From a virus: DNA of 64,000 bases. The notes beneath the pieces were generated by a model. The model was not told the origin of the DNA. It saw only the letters and a program-made list of their open reading frames with translations, and searched no databases. Below are positions 19,890 through 28,990 of this stretch, piece by piece. Location of the stretch: IMG/VR virus record IMGVR_UViG_3300009104_001827, positions 1 to 64,000 of that record. One strand, 5' to 3'. Position numbers and translations under genes: made by a program. Each line of letters opens with the position of its first letter. The stretch's first letter is position 1.

Positions 19890-20123
19890 TTAATGAAAGC
19901 CGTGACCCATGTGACTTGGGCAGTCTACCTCAGTATAGAATTGTTTATTTCCACCAATAGCGTTCTGATTTTTGAGCCATATTTGGAAGTTGCGTTCTTT
20001 TATTGAAGCATATTTATCAGTATTATTATTTGCAGGGTTGTAATCAATCCCCTCAGTAGTCATACATCCATTATTTGTTAAAATAGTAATAACAATCAAT
20101 ATATTTATAGCAATCTTATTCAT
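19890..20123 (-). CDS. Small lipoprotein (77 aa)
   Basis: MNKIAINILIVITILTNNGC: hydrophobic signal ending at a Cys at residue 20, then a polar, Asn-rich mature part. Looks like a short exported lipoprotein of unknown role. Confidence 0.6.
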   Translation of the reverse strand: MNKIAINILIVITILTNNGCMTTEGIDYNPANNNTDKYASIKERNFQIWLKNQNAIGGNKQFYTEVDCPSHMGHGFH

Positions 20124-20292
20124 AATTCTTTATTTCTTCTTTTTTAATGTATTTATATTTAGTATAGTTCAATCCAAAGGCTAGATTCTTATTAAGAACT
20201 TCAAGCTCACTCAATTTAACTTTATTAATTTGCTTATTATTATTTGTATCAATTAAAATATATGTCGAAATTGGCGTATTGTCAGTTTGCAT
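20116..20292 (-). CDS. Small protein (58 aa)
   Basis: Start at ATG 20292 (MQTDNTPIS); the upstream in-frame codons are promoter and leader. Asn/Lys-rich, ending KKEEIKNYE. Overlaps the lipoprotein start by 8 bp. Unrecognised. Confidence 0.55.
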   Translation of the reverse strand: MQTDNTPISTYILIDTNNNKQINKVKLSELEVLNKNLAFGLNYTKYKYIKKEEIKNYE

Positions 20293-20318
20293 AGTCGGTT
20301 TCCGATTGTTATTGAATG

Positions 20319-20347
20319 AGTATGGGCGATATTCCAACAAAAGTCAA
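20319..20347 (-). promoter_or_regulatory. Sigma-70-type promoter with leader
   Basis: TTGACT (20347-20342), 17-bp spacer, CATACT (20324-20319); leader about 25 nt. The AT-rich stretch 20348-20591 behind it shows nothing else. Confidence 0.75.
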
Positions 20348-20591
20348 GTCAAAAATAATCTAAATTGAAATTAATTTATTAAAATCAATAAAAATATATT
20401 AAAAAGTGCGATAGAATCTTTAATTGGTTGAAATTGAGTGAAATAAAGTCTTATTTGTATGAAGGACATTTATATTTTTACTATTATTTATATAAATAGA
20501 AGACCGAATACCCACTCTGACCCATTTTCCTCCACTATGCTCCACCACTTAACTTCTTTATTTATCAACAACATAGAAAAAAATCAATTAT

Positions 20592-20999
20592 TTAATCAAT
20601 CTTATTAATGCTATCTTCTTCTGTATATTGGTTATTAAGTTTATCTTTATACTCTTGTATGTTATTAATAGAGTCTTGTAATGCTTTGAGCTTATCACCA
20701 TCATATGTTTCGGGATGGGCTTTAAAGAGTCGCTCTTGCCTTTCAAAAGAAAGCGTTGCGACCTCTAGCACGGCATTTAAATCGCTTACGAGAACCTTCT
20801 GATGCTCCATGTCCATTAACAAATCGCCATCTTTAATCGAGCTTCTCTCGCTCTTTGGCATCAGCTTATTCTGTGTTGCGATATACTTTAAATAATCTTG
20901 CTCGTTGTTGAGTGAAATGTTTTCGGATTTCATTTCTGCTTCTTCCTTTAACTTCTTAATTTGTTTGTGGTAGTAATACCTAATCTCATTCATCGTCAT
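20592..20999 (-). CDS. Helical hypothetical protein (135 aa)
   Basis: Long charged helices throughout (YYYHKQIKKLKEEAEMKSEN, FERQERLFKAHPETYDG), probably coiled coil. Two ATGs six bases apart. Unrecognised. Confidence 0.6.
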   Translation of the reverse strand: MTMNEIRYYYHKQIKKLKEEAEMKSENISLNNEQDYLKYIATQNKLMPKSERSSIKDGDLLMDMEHQKVLVSDLNAVLEVATLSFERQERLFKAHPETYDGDKLKALQDSINNIQEYKDKLNNQYTEEDSINKID

Positions 21000-21096
21000 C
21001 TAGGTATGCAGTTGCAATATGTCCGATAAAAATAAGAACGCAAAACATAAGTCCAAAAACGGAAATCAATTTTATTACTTCAAATAATTCTGGCAT
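20986..21096 (-). CDS. Small single-pass membrane protein (36 aa)
   Basis: MPELFEVIKLISVFGLMFCV, continuing LIFIGHIATAYLDDDE: one hydrophobic helix and an acidic tail. Overlaps the next start by 14 bp and the upstream stop by 1 bp. Confidence 0.6.
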   Translation of the reverse strand: MPELFEVIKLISVFGLMFCVLIFIGHIATAYLDDDE

Positions 21097-21359
21097 TAGT
21101 CCTCTCCTCTTTCTTCTTTTAATATATTTAAAATAGTTAAAGCTAAGTCATCAAAATCTTCATTATCCAATTCTTGCATATATTTATTCAAGTCAGATAA
21201 TCTCAGTTTTCTAGTCTTTGCTCCATCTGCGATTAATGTTTTAATATATTCTTCTGAAAGCTTTTCAAGTCTAACCAAATCTTCTGGTTCACTTGGATTG
21301 ATTTCTGCTCTCATTTTTTTAAGTTCATCAAAGAACGGATGCTCAAAGTTTCCTAACAT
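21096..21359 (-). CDS. Hypothetical protein (87 aa)
   Basis: Acidic/helical (PEDLVRLEKLSEEYIKTLI, QELDNEDFDDLALTIL). Unrecognised member of the operon 20.6-21.8 kb. Confidence 0.6.
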   Translation of the reverse strand: MLGNFEHPFFDELKKMRAEINPSEPEDLVRLEKLSEEYIKTLIADGAKTRKLRLSDLNKYMQELDNEDFDDLALTILNILKEERGED

Positions 21360-21593
21360 TTAAAAATCGTTTACAGGGAAACATGAACTAAAATGGGCAA
21401 TAGCATTATCAATGTCATATATAATTCTCCGTCCATTATTCGCTTGACTCCAAAAATTACAACTGGCAACTAATGTATCCAAATATCTTACTATATATTC
21501 AGTAGAGGTATGATTTGGATATTGTTCGCCAATTTTTTCGAGCATTTCGGAAAGCGTATTCTGGAGTTCGTTGATTAACTCCTGCTCACCCAT
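21360..21593 (-). CDS. Hypothetical protein (77 aa)
   Basis: Helical (ELINELQNTLSEMLEKIGEQ). Abuts its neighbours (overlap 1 bp upstream). Unrecognised. Confidence 0.6.
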   Translation of the reverse strand: MGEQELINELQNTLSEMLEKIGEQYPNHTSTEYIVRYLDTLVASCNFWSQANNGRRIIYDIDNAIAHFSSCFPVNDF

Positions 21594-21841
21594 TAGGAGA
21601 CTTCCATCAACGCATCATGGATGAGGTGACGAGTTTTATAGTCTAGTAACCTTCCCTCATCATCTTGAGGCATAGCGTTTAAAGCTTCCGTAAAGTCAAG
21701 ATTTAAGACCTCACACATACAAGCAACCTTGCGATAGATTCCGATTTCCTTATACTTTAAAATCGCCCACAATGCGTCTACTTGAGATTCCTGTGCCTCT
21801 AGGATAGAGTCGGTCAAAAGATTTCTTTGTAGTGTTTCCAT
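21593..21841 (-). CDS. Hypothetical protein (82 aa)
   Basis: Helical, with ALWAILKYKEIGIYRKVACM and NLDFTEALNAMPQD. Starts 18 bp after rIIB and probably shares its transcript. Unrecognised. Confidence 0.6.
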   Translation of the reverse strand: METLQRNLLTDSILEAQESQVDALWAILKYKEIGIYRKVACMCEVLNLDFTEALNAMPQDDEGRLLDYKTRHLIHDALMEVS

Positions 21842-21859
21842 GATAAAGTTCCCTATTGA

Positions 21860-22960
21860 TTAAGATACTGTCCATGCTGATAACGCAACATCATCGGATT
21901 CATTTAAGGTGAAACCAAGGTCTTGTACGATTACCGCAACATCCTTGCATCTCCATCCTTCATCCCTGCATACCTTGAGTGATGCAATTAAATTAAGCGA
22001 AGGTTGTATTCCTTCATCCAATTTATTTTCAATATAGTTACGAAGTTCAAGTCTTGAAATATCTTCATCAGTTACCTCATCCTCGTAATCAAAATCTTCT
22101 TCGTAATCGCATTCGCAATCATCGCAAGAACCTTCACATTCTCCATCGTCCTCATTTGAGCCATAGATAGGCTTATTCGGTTGATAGACAATCTTGTTCA
22201 ACTCCACTCTGGAATCTGTAAGGTCTGCAACGACTGTGTATTTGCTGACTCGCAACTTCTGGAAGGAGCAATCCGTAGGAACGGAAACCGCATCTTGTGG
22301 GTCAAACTCCACAAGCAACAAGCGACCATTACTACCTGCCCAACCATCTGCATAGTCATAAGACCCAATATGCAGTCCATGAGAGCAATGCCTGTCCTTG
22401 TTATCGTCCACGCATCGGCGTTGAACTTCAACAGTCGCACCCACTTCATTAAGAATCTGATGCCTTTCGTTAGTCTCTCCTTGCAAGACAATGGTATCAG
22501 CATTGCCAGTAGACGACCAAAAATCTTTCTGCACTCCCTTGTACCCCAAAACCTTGCCTTCTGGCGTAATCGGTAATGATTTGTACCCAAGGAAAGTATA
22601 AAGTTCCTCAACAGAGTTTGCGGAAGGGTTCTCCAAAAGCCTACTAATGTAATTGGTCAAAGGAGTTGAATCCTTCAATCCTGCTCGCAACATATCAAGC
22701 AGTTTATCTACCACAACTCCATGCAAACGATGTCCGTTGTAATAAACTACCTCGTCTTTCACTTCTAGTGAACCTTCAACGAAATCTTCTACTGCACTTT
22801 TTATATCCAACAGTTCTCCGACATCATCGTATCGTGCGTCAAGCAATGCTCTCCGCAACCTACTAAAGTTCGCATTATCGTTTCTGACTGTATAAGGCTT
22901 GCCCTCATAAAAGACAGTAATCGAGGTTTCGCTCAAGTTGTACGCTAATTTTTCGCTCAT
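21860..22960 (-). CDS. rIIB: rIIB-like protein
   Basis: 366 residues. Shares the T4-rIIB-like blocks ELYTFLGYKSLPITPEGKVL, GYKGVQKDFWS, VEVQRRCVDDNKDRHCSHGL, HIGSYDYADGWAG and LLVEFDPQDAVSVP. An acidic, Cys-rich linker (EGSCDDCECDYEEDFD) precedes a C-terminal helical domain, unlike T4. With the rIIA-like protein upstream it is expected to act at the inner membrane, in lysis control or exclusion of superinfecting/prophage defence as in T4. It has its own promoter and a 40-nt leader ending AAAAAAATTATG. Confidence 0.85.
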   Translation of the reverse strand: MSEKLAYNLSETSITVFYEGKPYTVRNDNANFSRLRRALLDARYDDVGELLDIKSAVEDFVEGSLEVKDEVVYYNGHRLHGVVVDKLLDMLRAGLKDSTPLTNYISRLLENPSANSVEELYTFLGYKSLPITPEGKVLGYKGVQKDFWSSTGNADTIVLQGETNERHQILNEVGATVEVQRRCVDDNKDRHCSHGLHIGSYDYADGWAGSNGRLLLVEFDPQDAVSVPTDCSFQKLRVSKYTVVADLTDSRVELNKIVYQPNKPIYGSNEDDGECEGSCDDCECDYEEDFDYEDEVTDEDISRLELRNYIENKLDEGIQPSLNLIASLKVCRDEGWRCKDVAVIVQDLGFTLNESDDVALSAWTVS

Positions 22961-22996
22961 AATTTTTTTCTCTTTTTATTCGTGATTAAGTTATAT

Positions 22997-23025
22997 ATAG
23001 TAGACTATCTGGTGTTAGTTGTCAA
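22997..23025 (-). promoter_or_regulatory. Promoter of rIIB with leader
   Basis: A8, TTGACA (23025-23020), 17-bp spacer, TACTAT (23002-22997); about 35 nt to the ATG at 22960. Confidence 0.85.
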
Positions 23026-23058
23026 GCCTTTTTTTTAAAAAGATTCGGGGGCAAGGAA

Positions 23059-25383
23059 TCAAACCTTAACCCCCTCATCACACATAGAAATATATTCACC
23101 AATGTTTTTGCCGAAGTTTCCTTCTTGCATATTCTGCCATTGGTAGATTTCTTTAGATATATTCACCAGTAATGGGTATCTGTCTTGAATATCTTTGCAC
23201 AAGTAATCATATTCTTTCCAGTTGTATGTATCGGGAAAGTTCTTTTTTACCCATTCTGGAGATTTTTCCCTCAAGAATTGCAATAGATTGTAGAGAGTCG
23301 TAACGACTTCATCATTTGCCGTTCCTTCTCTGCAAATAGTTGAAGCAATAATAAAGTCATGGTCTTTGCCTAATGAATCCTTGAGAAGTTTCAAAAGAGT
23401 AACTGACCCTCGATTGTTCAATACGGATTCGATAGCACGATAGTTTTTCATCTCATGCTCATGTTCCTTGAACGCAACCTTCTTCTCTCCTGCTTTAAGC
23501 TTTTTTCTATGCTTTACAAGATGCGTTTGAGCAAAATGAATCCTAAAATCTTCCCAATTCATCCATACGCTTTTATCAAGATTGGCACAATCTTTACGCC
23601 GAATACCATAAACAATCGGAAAGTTCTTTTTGTCGATATTCCTCATCTTAAAATATTGTATCTTGAGGTCTTTCAAGTCCATTATGGACTCTTGGCTTTT
23701 GCCATTTTCATTAACTATTTTATAATTAGCAATGGGAACATATACTAGAGGCACATCGTCTCCTAAAGATTCAAGGTCATCAAGTCCCAAGGCATTTTCC
23801 CAATAGTCTGTATTCCTGTAACGATGGCGTTTTTCATCCGTTATGAACCCAAAGACAGGAACATCTGCCCGACTTTCGCCACTATGCCTAGTCCCTGCTT
23901 TTAACTTGGCTTTTTCAACCTTAGAAAGCAAATTGATGTTGTCTGGAGAGATTAAATCGAACCTCATACCATCGGTATCAGTCCAAAGGTGTTCTTCTCC
24001 ATCCTCTGTTGAGGCATAAACGACATAAACTTCCGTAACATCTTCGTTCTCGTTAAATAGCGTCCTCGCCTTTAATGCGTTTCCGTAGGAACTTCCACCA
24101 TCTTGTACTGCAAGAATACTTTTGTCGTGACATAATACCCTGCGTTGCTTACTGGACTTTACTCTATACCCATCAGTTGCATCTCCATCTGTTAATTTAG
24201 TATATTCAGTAATAAGAATATCGTCAGTAAGCTTATAGTCTCTATCAAAAGATGGGCTAGTGATTTTAATTCCTTCCCATTCAAATGAGTTACGAAACAG
24301 TCCTTGCAAAGTATGTGGTAAAGCATTCATTACTTGAGCATACTTGCATTTGGCATCCCATAGGCAAGTTGCACTATCAAGTTTTTCCTTTGCAATTTCT
24401 TCAATATCAGCTTTAATTTGTCGCAACTTGTCAATAATCGCAAGTTGTGTCTGCTTGTTATATTCTAACGACTCACGACTATGGTGGAGTTTGAGTTCTC
24501 CAATGTCGAATCGTATATATAAATTATCTTGTTGACAAAGTTCACGCAAATATCCTGCATCCGATTGAGTATCATCATCTTCGGATTTGCATAATTCATT
24601 AAAATCAATCGAACCAGTATTAATAGGATAATGCACTCTTCCCATAAAGGCATGAGCCTCATGGTGAGTCCTTGCCCAATAATCTTCATTGTCGGATATA
24701 ATTTGCCAAGTGGAATCCTTTGATTCCATAACAGTTTTCCATTCGGTAAGGAATTGTTCATCCTCACCTATTCCACGAAAAATCGGCATCTCATCATCTG
24801 TAAAGAACTTAAAGAAACTTTTGCAAATATCTTTAAAGTTGTTTATATCTGAATCAGCAATAGCAACTTCAATAGACAATCCAGTTGGTTCGCTAGATGG
24901 TTCTTCATCTAGTTTGACGATTTTAGTATCATCATTTTCATCAACAAATACATTGTAAGAAGTTTTCTTTCCACCATGAAATGAAACACAAGTGAAATTA
25001 TTCCCATAAGACAATGGTGCAAACTTCCCGATTCCAAATGCTCCAATATATGAATTAGAGTTCCGTTTGGTACTTTTTCCGTACTTAGAATATAATCCAA
25101 AGACATCTTCTTGGCTCAAGCCACTTCCAAAGTCCCTAACGCAAAAGTTGGGGCTAAAGCGAGAAGGAATCGAGATTTCGACTTTCCGTTTTGCCTTTGC
25201 TTCAATGTTTGCGTCAAGTGCGTTTGCCGTAATTTCTCGGACAACCGCAAGTTGAGGATTTGAGTAATTGTTCCGCAAGAGTGATGCGACATAACGCATA
25301 TCTTCGGCATCAATGGTACATTCTACTGAATCAAAATCGTGTGAGGATATGACTCTTTTCTTTTTATCTTCTGCAATAATCAT
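23059..25383 (-). CDS. rIIA: rIIA-like protein (GHKL ATPase fold)
   Basis: 774 residues. The N-terminal GHKL ATPase (Bergerat) motifs are clear: VVREITANALDANIEA (N box, about 45-60), VRDFGSGLSQEDVFGLYSKY (G1 box), GAFGIGKFAPLSYG (G2 box). The rest is a long mixed region typical of phage rIIA proteins. In T4 rIIA partners with rIIB at the membrane to counter the lambda Rex system and tune lysis. The neighbour rIIB is next downstream. A promoter with a 40-nt leader precedes it. Confidence 0.88.
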   Translation of the reverse strand: MIIAEDKKKRVISSHDFDSVECTIDAEDMRYVASLLRNNYSNPQLAVVREITANALDANIEAKAKRKVEISIPSRFSPNFCVRDFGSGLSQEDVFGLYSKYGKSTKRNSNSYIGAFGIGKFAPLSYGNNFTCVSFHGGKKTSYNVFVDENDDTKIVKLDEEPSSEPTGLSIEVAIADSDINNFKDICKSFFKFFTDDEMPIFRGIGEDEQFLTEWKTVMESKDSTWQIISDNEDYWARTHHEAHAFMGRVHYPINTGSIDFNELCKSEDDDTQSDAGYLRELCQQDNLYIRFDIGELKLHHSRESLEYNKQTQLAIIDKLRQIKADIEEIAKEKLDSATCLWDAKCKYAQVMNALPHTLQGLFRNSFEWEGIKITSPSFDRDYKLTDDILITEYTKLTDGDATDGYRVKSSKQRRVLCHDKSILAVQDGGSSYGNALKARTLFNENEDVTEVYVVYASTEDGEEHLWTDTDGMRFDLISPDNINLLSKVEKAKLKAGTRHSGESRADVPVFGFITDEKRHRYRNTDYWENALGLDDLESLGDDVPLVYVPIANYKIVNENGKSQESIMDLKDLKIQYFKMRNIDKKNFPIVYGIRRKDCANLDKSVWMNWEDFRIHFAQTHLVKHRKKLKAGEKKVAFKEHEHEMKNYRAIESVLNNRGSVTLLKLLKDSLGKDHDFIIASTICREGTANDEVVTTLYNLLQFLREKSPEWVKKNFPDTYNWKEYDYLCKDIQDRYPLLVNISKEIYQWQNMQEGNFGKNIGEYISMCDEGVKV

Positions 25384-25420
25384 TTTTTTACTATGTGTGG
25401 TTCTTGATTGTTATTCTATA

Positions 25421-25449
25421 AGTTTGACAGGTTAGATTGGTTTTGTCAA
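25421..25449 (-). promoter_or_regulatory. Promoter of rIIA with perfect inverted repeat
   Basis: TTGACA (25449-25444), 17-bp spacer, CAAACT (25426-25421). TTGACA and TGTCAA form a 6-bp inverted repeat across the promoter. Leader about 35 nt. Confidence 0.8.
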
Positions 25450-25458
25450 GTCTTTTTT

Positions 25459-25617
25459 TTAGTCTACGAGAAGATTTTCGTCTCCGAATAACAAATACTT
25501 AGAATATATCAAGCATTGGATTTCGTGGATGTATCTCTCCTCGTTTTCTTGTGTGTCGATTGAGTAGTTTTCTATCTCCTCTATCTTTAAATTAATTAAT
25601 TCTTTTAGCTCGTTCAT
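25459..25617 (-). CDS. Small acidic protein (52 aa)
   Basis: MNELKELINLKIEEIENYSI, ending LLFGDENLLVD. Its stop is 10 bp before the rIIA promoter. Unrecognised. Confidence 0.6.
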   Translation of the reverse strand: MNELKELINLKIEEIENYSIDTQENEERYIHEIQCLIYSKYLLFGDENLLVD

Positions 25618-25644
25618 TTCTTAATATAATTACACTTTTTAAAG

Positions 25645-25971
25645 TTATTCTTCCCACATATATATTGGAGTATAATCGCCAACGAAAGCACATTCAATGT
25701 TGAAGGAAAAGTATTCCATTGCTTCCTCGCTTTCCATGCCGTCACGCTCAATTAATGTCTGTATAATACTGTCTGCAAAGTAAATCGCCCGACCATGAGA
25801 ATCGAACCCTGCCAAGGAATCGTCAAACCCATCTGCGAGCATTGCTTCTGGATTCAGTTCTGAAATAGTATTCTTGAGAGATTCTATGCGATTCGCACGA
25901 TTTTGGCGAAGTTCCGCAAGGCAGAGTTCTCCTCTTAAATCATTAATTTCTGTTTCCTTTTCGTTTGTCAT
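25645..25971 (-). CDS. Hypothetical protein (108 aa)
   Basis: Charged N-terminal helix (KETEINDLRGELCLAELRQN) and acidic C-terminal half. Leaderless-type promoter. Unrecognised. Confidence 0.65.
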   Translation of the reverse strand: MTNEKETEINDLRGELCLAELRQNRANRIESLKNTISELNPEAMLADGFDDSLAGFDSHGRAIYFADSIIQTLIERDGMESEEAMEYFSFNIECAFVGDYTPIYMWEE

Positions 25972-26007
25972 AAGAATAATACTGACAGATTACGCAACCA
26001 TTGTCAA
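25972..26007 (-). promoter_or_regulatory. Leaderless-type promoter inside upstream gene, CTGTCA class
   Basis: TTGACA (26007-26002), 17-bp spacer, CAGTAT (25984-25979), seven bases, ATG at 25971. The A-tract and -35 encode the KKALT end of 25990..26547. Confidence 0.85.
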
Positions 26008-26547
26008 GGCTTTTTTTCGCTTTAATGGCAAGATTCTTTCGACTAAGAAATCTATTACTGCAAAAGATATATCCATCATTTCTTGGCACTCTCTCCTGTC
26101 TCCACCGAATTGGGATTGGTTCGCACTAAATGCGACTTGATAACCTTCCTCGTCTCCTGCTGAAACTTGATTTTGCTTTATGGCATCCCATCCTCCACCT
26201 GCCTTCTGTTTCCATTGATAGGTGTTGTGATGGGAATGAATGTAGCAAATTGCGTTTGGACTTGTCCAACGAAAATCTCCAGTTGAGAATCTCTTTTCCA
26301 TTTTATATTTTAAGAAGTCAATTTCCGCAAGAGGGAACTCATCCTTGAGATGCGAAAACTTTACGCATACTCCAGTATCCGTTTTCCCTTGTCTTTCAAC
26401 AACCTGTTCGTAGAAATCATGCTTTGTTTTATATGAACAAGTTTGGATTTCGTTTGCAAATTGTCTGGTGACATTATTATTCTTGACGAATATATCCTGT
26501 GGAGTATAATCGTACCAATGGATTCGTTTTGTTTGCCAATAATTCAT
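25990..26547 (-). CDS. Hypothetical protein (185 aa)
   Basis: Aromatic start (MNYWQTKRIHWYDYTPQDIF), central CYIHSHHNTYQWKQKAGGG with three His, C-terminal ERILPLKRKKALTMVA. The His cluster could bind metal. Unrecognised. Confidence 0.65.
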   Translation of the reverse strand: MNYWQTKRIHWYDYTPQDIFVKNNNVTRQFANEIQTCSYKTKHDFYEQVVERQGKTDTGVCVKFSHLKDEFPLAEIDFLKYKMEKRFSTGDFRWTSPNAICYIHSHHNTYQWKQKAGGGWDAIKQNQVSAGDEEGYQVAFSANQSQFGGDRRECQEMMDISFAVIDFLVERILPLKRKKALTMVA

Positions 26548-26744
26548 ACTATGTGCCTTTTGTCGTCTTTTCCTTTTGGGATTGTGTGATTAATATATTC
26601 TATATAGTGAAATATATGTTGGACAATCATTTTTCTTGTCCCTGCATTTGACATATCAATTCTTTTAATATCCTTGAAGTCCTCTAATGCTTCCACTCCT
26701 AATTTTATTTTATCCTGTAAGTTCATGTGCATACTTGTTTGCAT
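26544..26744 (-). CDS. Small protein (66 aa)
   Basis: Three candidate ATGs at the start (MQTSMHMNL). Helical, ending HTIPKGKDDKRHIV. Overlaps the upstream gene by 35 bp if the first ATG is used. Unrecognised. Confidence 0.55.
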   Translation of the reverse strand: MQTSMHMNLQDKIKLGVEALEDFKDIKRIDMSNAGTRKMIVQHIFHYIEYINHTIPKGKDDKRHIV

Positions 26745-26907
26745 TTCTTCTAACTAAAAGTCTTTTTCCTATTTTTCGCTTTTTGTTATGAACGCTAGTT
26801 TTCTTTTCTAATTTTAAAAATACCTTTGGATAACCGCATAGTTTTGCAACTATTGCATTGCCATACGCTAAATCGCTACAAAGTAGTTCTTCTCTTTTTA
26901 TATTCAT
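26710..26907 (-). CDS. Small basic protein (65 aa)
   Basis: Lys/Arg-rich second half (KKTSVHNKKRKIGKRLLVRR). ATG shares a base with the upstream stop. Unrecognised. Confidence 0.55.
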   Translation of the reverse strand: MNIKREELLCSDLAYGNAIVAKLCGYPKVFLKLEKKTSVHNKKRKIGKRLLVRRNANKYAHELTG

Positions 26908-27686
26908 TAATTCTCAAGGCAATATGACCAGTACCTTGAGTTGCGTCTGCCTTGTACCTTATTCCAATATATTTCTCTTGCTACATTTGGAGCAACTCCG
27001 TACTTGTTGCATCGGTCAAGCCACTCGTTTTCCATTTGCTCGTAAACCTTGAGACTACTGGCATGACCATTTGAGAGGTCATGTCCCATGAAGCGAAGAA
27101 GGTGAACATCCAAGCAACAAAGTTGTGATTCCGTTGGGTCACTCAACGAAAGAGCGTAGGTCGTTTTAGCGTTTCCTAGTCCGTATATAGTTCCAATTAA
27201 ACGATTCCGACATTCTTGCCAAGTCTCATCCTCTTGCCTTTTAAATTGCTCTGGATTCTCCCGAAACTTTTGTGCAAGTTGCCATAAGCCTTTGTTCCTT
27301 CGTTCGTACATTCCGACTCTCGCATCAAAGACCATTTGCTCCAACTTATCCTTGTCGATTGTCCAAGACAAATCTTTCATTGCCAAATTGTACCCTCGTA
27401 CATTGCTTTCCCAAGTTGTGTGAACGCTCATAATGGCGAATACCCAACGATTAAAGCGTTCTGCATCCGAAGTGACAGTAAGGTTGTCCCAATAATCGGT
27501 TTCAGTCTTGACTAGCTTCAAGGTGAGGTTGTCGAAGAAACTGTCAACCTTTTTAAGTTGACTTACCTTCGCAACTGCCTTTGCCTTTTCAAGAGTATTC
27601 TTGAAAGGAATTAGCATTTGGTCAAATGCCGTAGTAAGGTTAATGCCTACTGATTTCTCAGTTAGATTTTCTAGTGTGTTTTCCAT
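26907..27686 (-). CDS. HhH-GPD-superfamily-like protein
   Basis: 259 residues from ATG 27686 (MENTLENLT). A helix-hairpin-helix-like IGTIYGLGNAKTTYALSL at about 180 precedes LCCLDVHLLRFMGHDL, the position of the GPD catalytic Asp (LDVH). N-terminal part is helical. This resembles archaeal-type 8-oxoguanine glycosylases in layout but specificity is unknown; it could also be structural only. Second HhH protein of the window. Confidence 0.6.
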   Translation of the reverse strand: MENTLENLTEKSVGINLTTAFDQMLIPFKNTLEKAKAVAKVSQLKKVDSFFDNLTLKLVKTETDYWDNLTVTSDAERFNRWVFAIMSVHTTWESNVRGYNLAMKDLSWTIDKDKLEQMVFDARVGMYERRNKGLWQLAQKFRENPEQFKRQEDETWQECRNRLIGTIYGLGNAKTTYALSLSDPTESQLCCLDVHLLRFMGHDLSNGHASSLKVYEQMENEWLDRCNKYGVAPNVAREIYWNKVQGRRNSRYWSYCLEN

Positions 27687-27696
27687 GATGATAATA

Positions 27697-27725
27697 AGTC
27701 TTGAGGAAAAAGGCTTGAAAGTCAA
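27697..27725 (-). promoter_or_regulatory. Sigma-70-type promoter
   Basis: A9, TTGACT (27725-27720), 17-bp spacer, AAGACT (27702-27697), ten bases, ATG at 27686. Confidence 0.75.
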
Positions 27726-27784
27726 GCTTTTTTTTTACAAGACTCGTAAGTTTCTCATTAATAATTAGTTATGACGCAAAAAGT

Positions 27785-28990
27785 TTATTCGTAATCTCTG
27801 AAAGCAATCGCATAAGGGAATCTTGGTATGCCATCTGGCGTAAGCTCAAAGAACTTAATCGTAGCTTCCTTATTAATATATTTTTCTCGATTGTTCAAGA
27901 TTTCGGCAAGATACTCGAAAGTGCCTTTTATATTTGAATTAAAGGTTTGGTCTGTCTCGCTACAATAGCATACAAGATGCTTTGCCGTTCCTGCACGATT
28001 TCCATTACCTTCCTCAATGTCAACAACTTTATACTCAGCGTCCATGAAGTCTTTTCTCTTCAATAGCGTTGCACTCCTCTTTTGCTCGTATGGAGAATCT
28101 ATCCGAATCATTTGCCCCTCGTATCCTTCCTCAATATATTTTGAATAGAGATTTGTCAGTTGTTCTTCATTGAAAACTTCTGAAGTAGAGACAAATTGGC
28201 AATGCGTACTAAGTGGTAGCATCGGTGAATCCGAATCCATTCTATTGAAGAATCTTTCAGAGAAATTACTCGATTCGTTTTTCTTGGTTGTTCTTGGTAT
28301 ATCATATATCCAATACTGAACCAATTTCTTAGATTCCACCAATGCGTCAACGAACTTATCCAGTTTCTTTTGAAAACTTTTATCTGTATCACTTTTTGAG
28401 CGAACTGGTTTTTGCTTTCTCACTAATGAAACTATTTTATTGAAATCATGCTTCAAGTCGTGATTATATAATTCTCCATCAAAAACGAGTTTTTCGTTAT
28501 CAACAAAAGTTGGCTCAAGAGTCTTTAAAATATGTGGGATAGTTGTAATTGTTCTACCCTTGCGAGTCCTTGCTACAACTTCACCATTTTCAAGGCGAAC
28601 GATGCAACGAATCCCATCCAACTTTGGCTGAGAATATACAAATCCATCATCTTTCCATTCTGCGTTTACCCTATCAAGTCTGTCCTCAAACTTTTGGGCG
28701 AGCATCGGTTCGTAATACTTCTTGCTCTCCGCATCTTCTGGAGTGAGTGCGTATCCTTCTTTTAGTTTCTTGTCCCAACGAGCCTTAGCCTCAAGTTCTG
28801 CCTGTTCCTCATCAGAGGTTTCATTGCTTCTGCCAACATTCTTCGCAGTTGCGTGTGTGGGTTTATCTTGAGTCAACTTCTTTCCGACCAATCCCTTGAC
28901 CGCATAAAAAGAGTCTCCTTCTATGTGCATCGTCCATTCCCTAAGTTTCCCTAGAGAGTCAATCTTGTATAACTTTTTTAATTTAAGCAT
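27785..28990 (-). CDS. ATP-dependent DNA ligase
   Basis: 401 residues. The nucleotidyltransferase motif I is YSQPKLDGIRCIV with Lys-x-Asp-Gly-x-Arg at about 121-126; the Lys takes AMP. Motif III FDGELYNHD, motif IV EGYEGQMIRIDSPY and motif V LLKRKDFMDAEYKVVD follow, then an OB-fold end. A 100-residue N-terminal extension (KIDSLGKLREWTMHI, WGR-like) precedes the core, as in several phage ligases. It seals nicks during phage replication or repair. Leaderless-type promoter. Confidence 0.93.
   Translation of the reverse strand: MLKLKKLYKIDSLGKLREWTMHIEGDSFYAVKGLVGKKLTQDKPTHATAKNVGRSNETSDEEQAELEAKARWDKKLKEGYALTPEDAESKKYYEPMLAQKFEDRLDRVNAEWKDDGFVYSQPKLDGIRCIVRLENGEVVARTRKGRTITTIPHILKTLEPTFVDNEKLVFDGELYNHDLKHDFNKIVSLVRKQKPVRSKSDTDKSFQKKLDKFVDALVESKKLVQYWIYDIPRTTKKNESSNFSERFFNRMDSDSPMLPLSTHCQFVSTSEVFNEEQLTNLYSKYIEEGYEGQMIRIDSPYEQKRSATLLKRKDFMDAEYKVVDIEEGNGNRAGTAKHLVCYCSETDQTFNSNIKGTFEYLAEILNNREKYINKEATIKFFELTPDGIPRFPYAIAFRDYE

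Noticed and set aside
22181-22576. 131-codon frame antisense to rIIB
   Set aside because: Shadow of a well-supported gene with no promoter.
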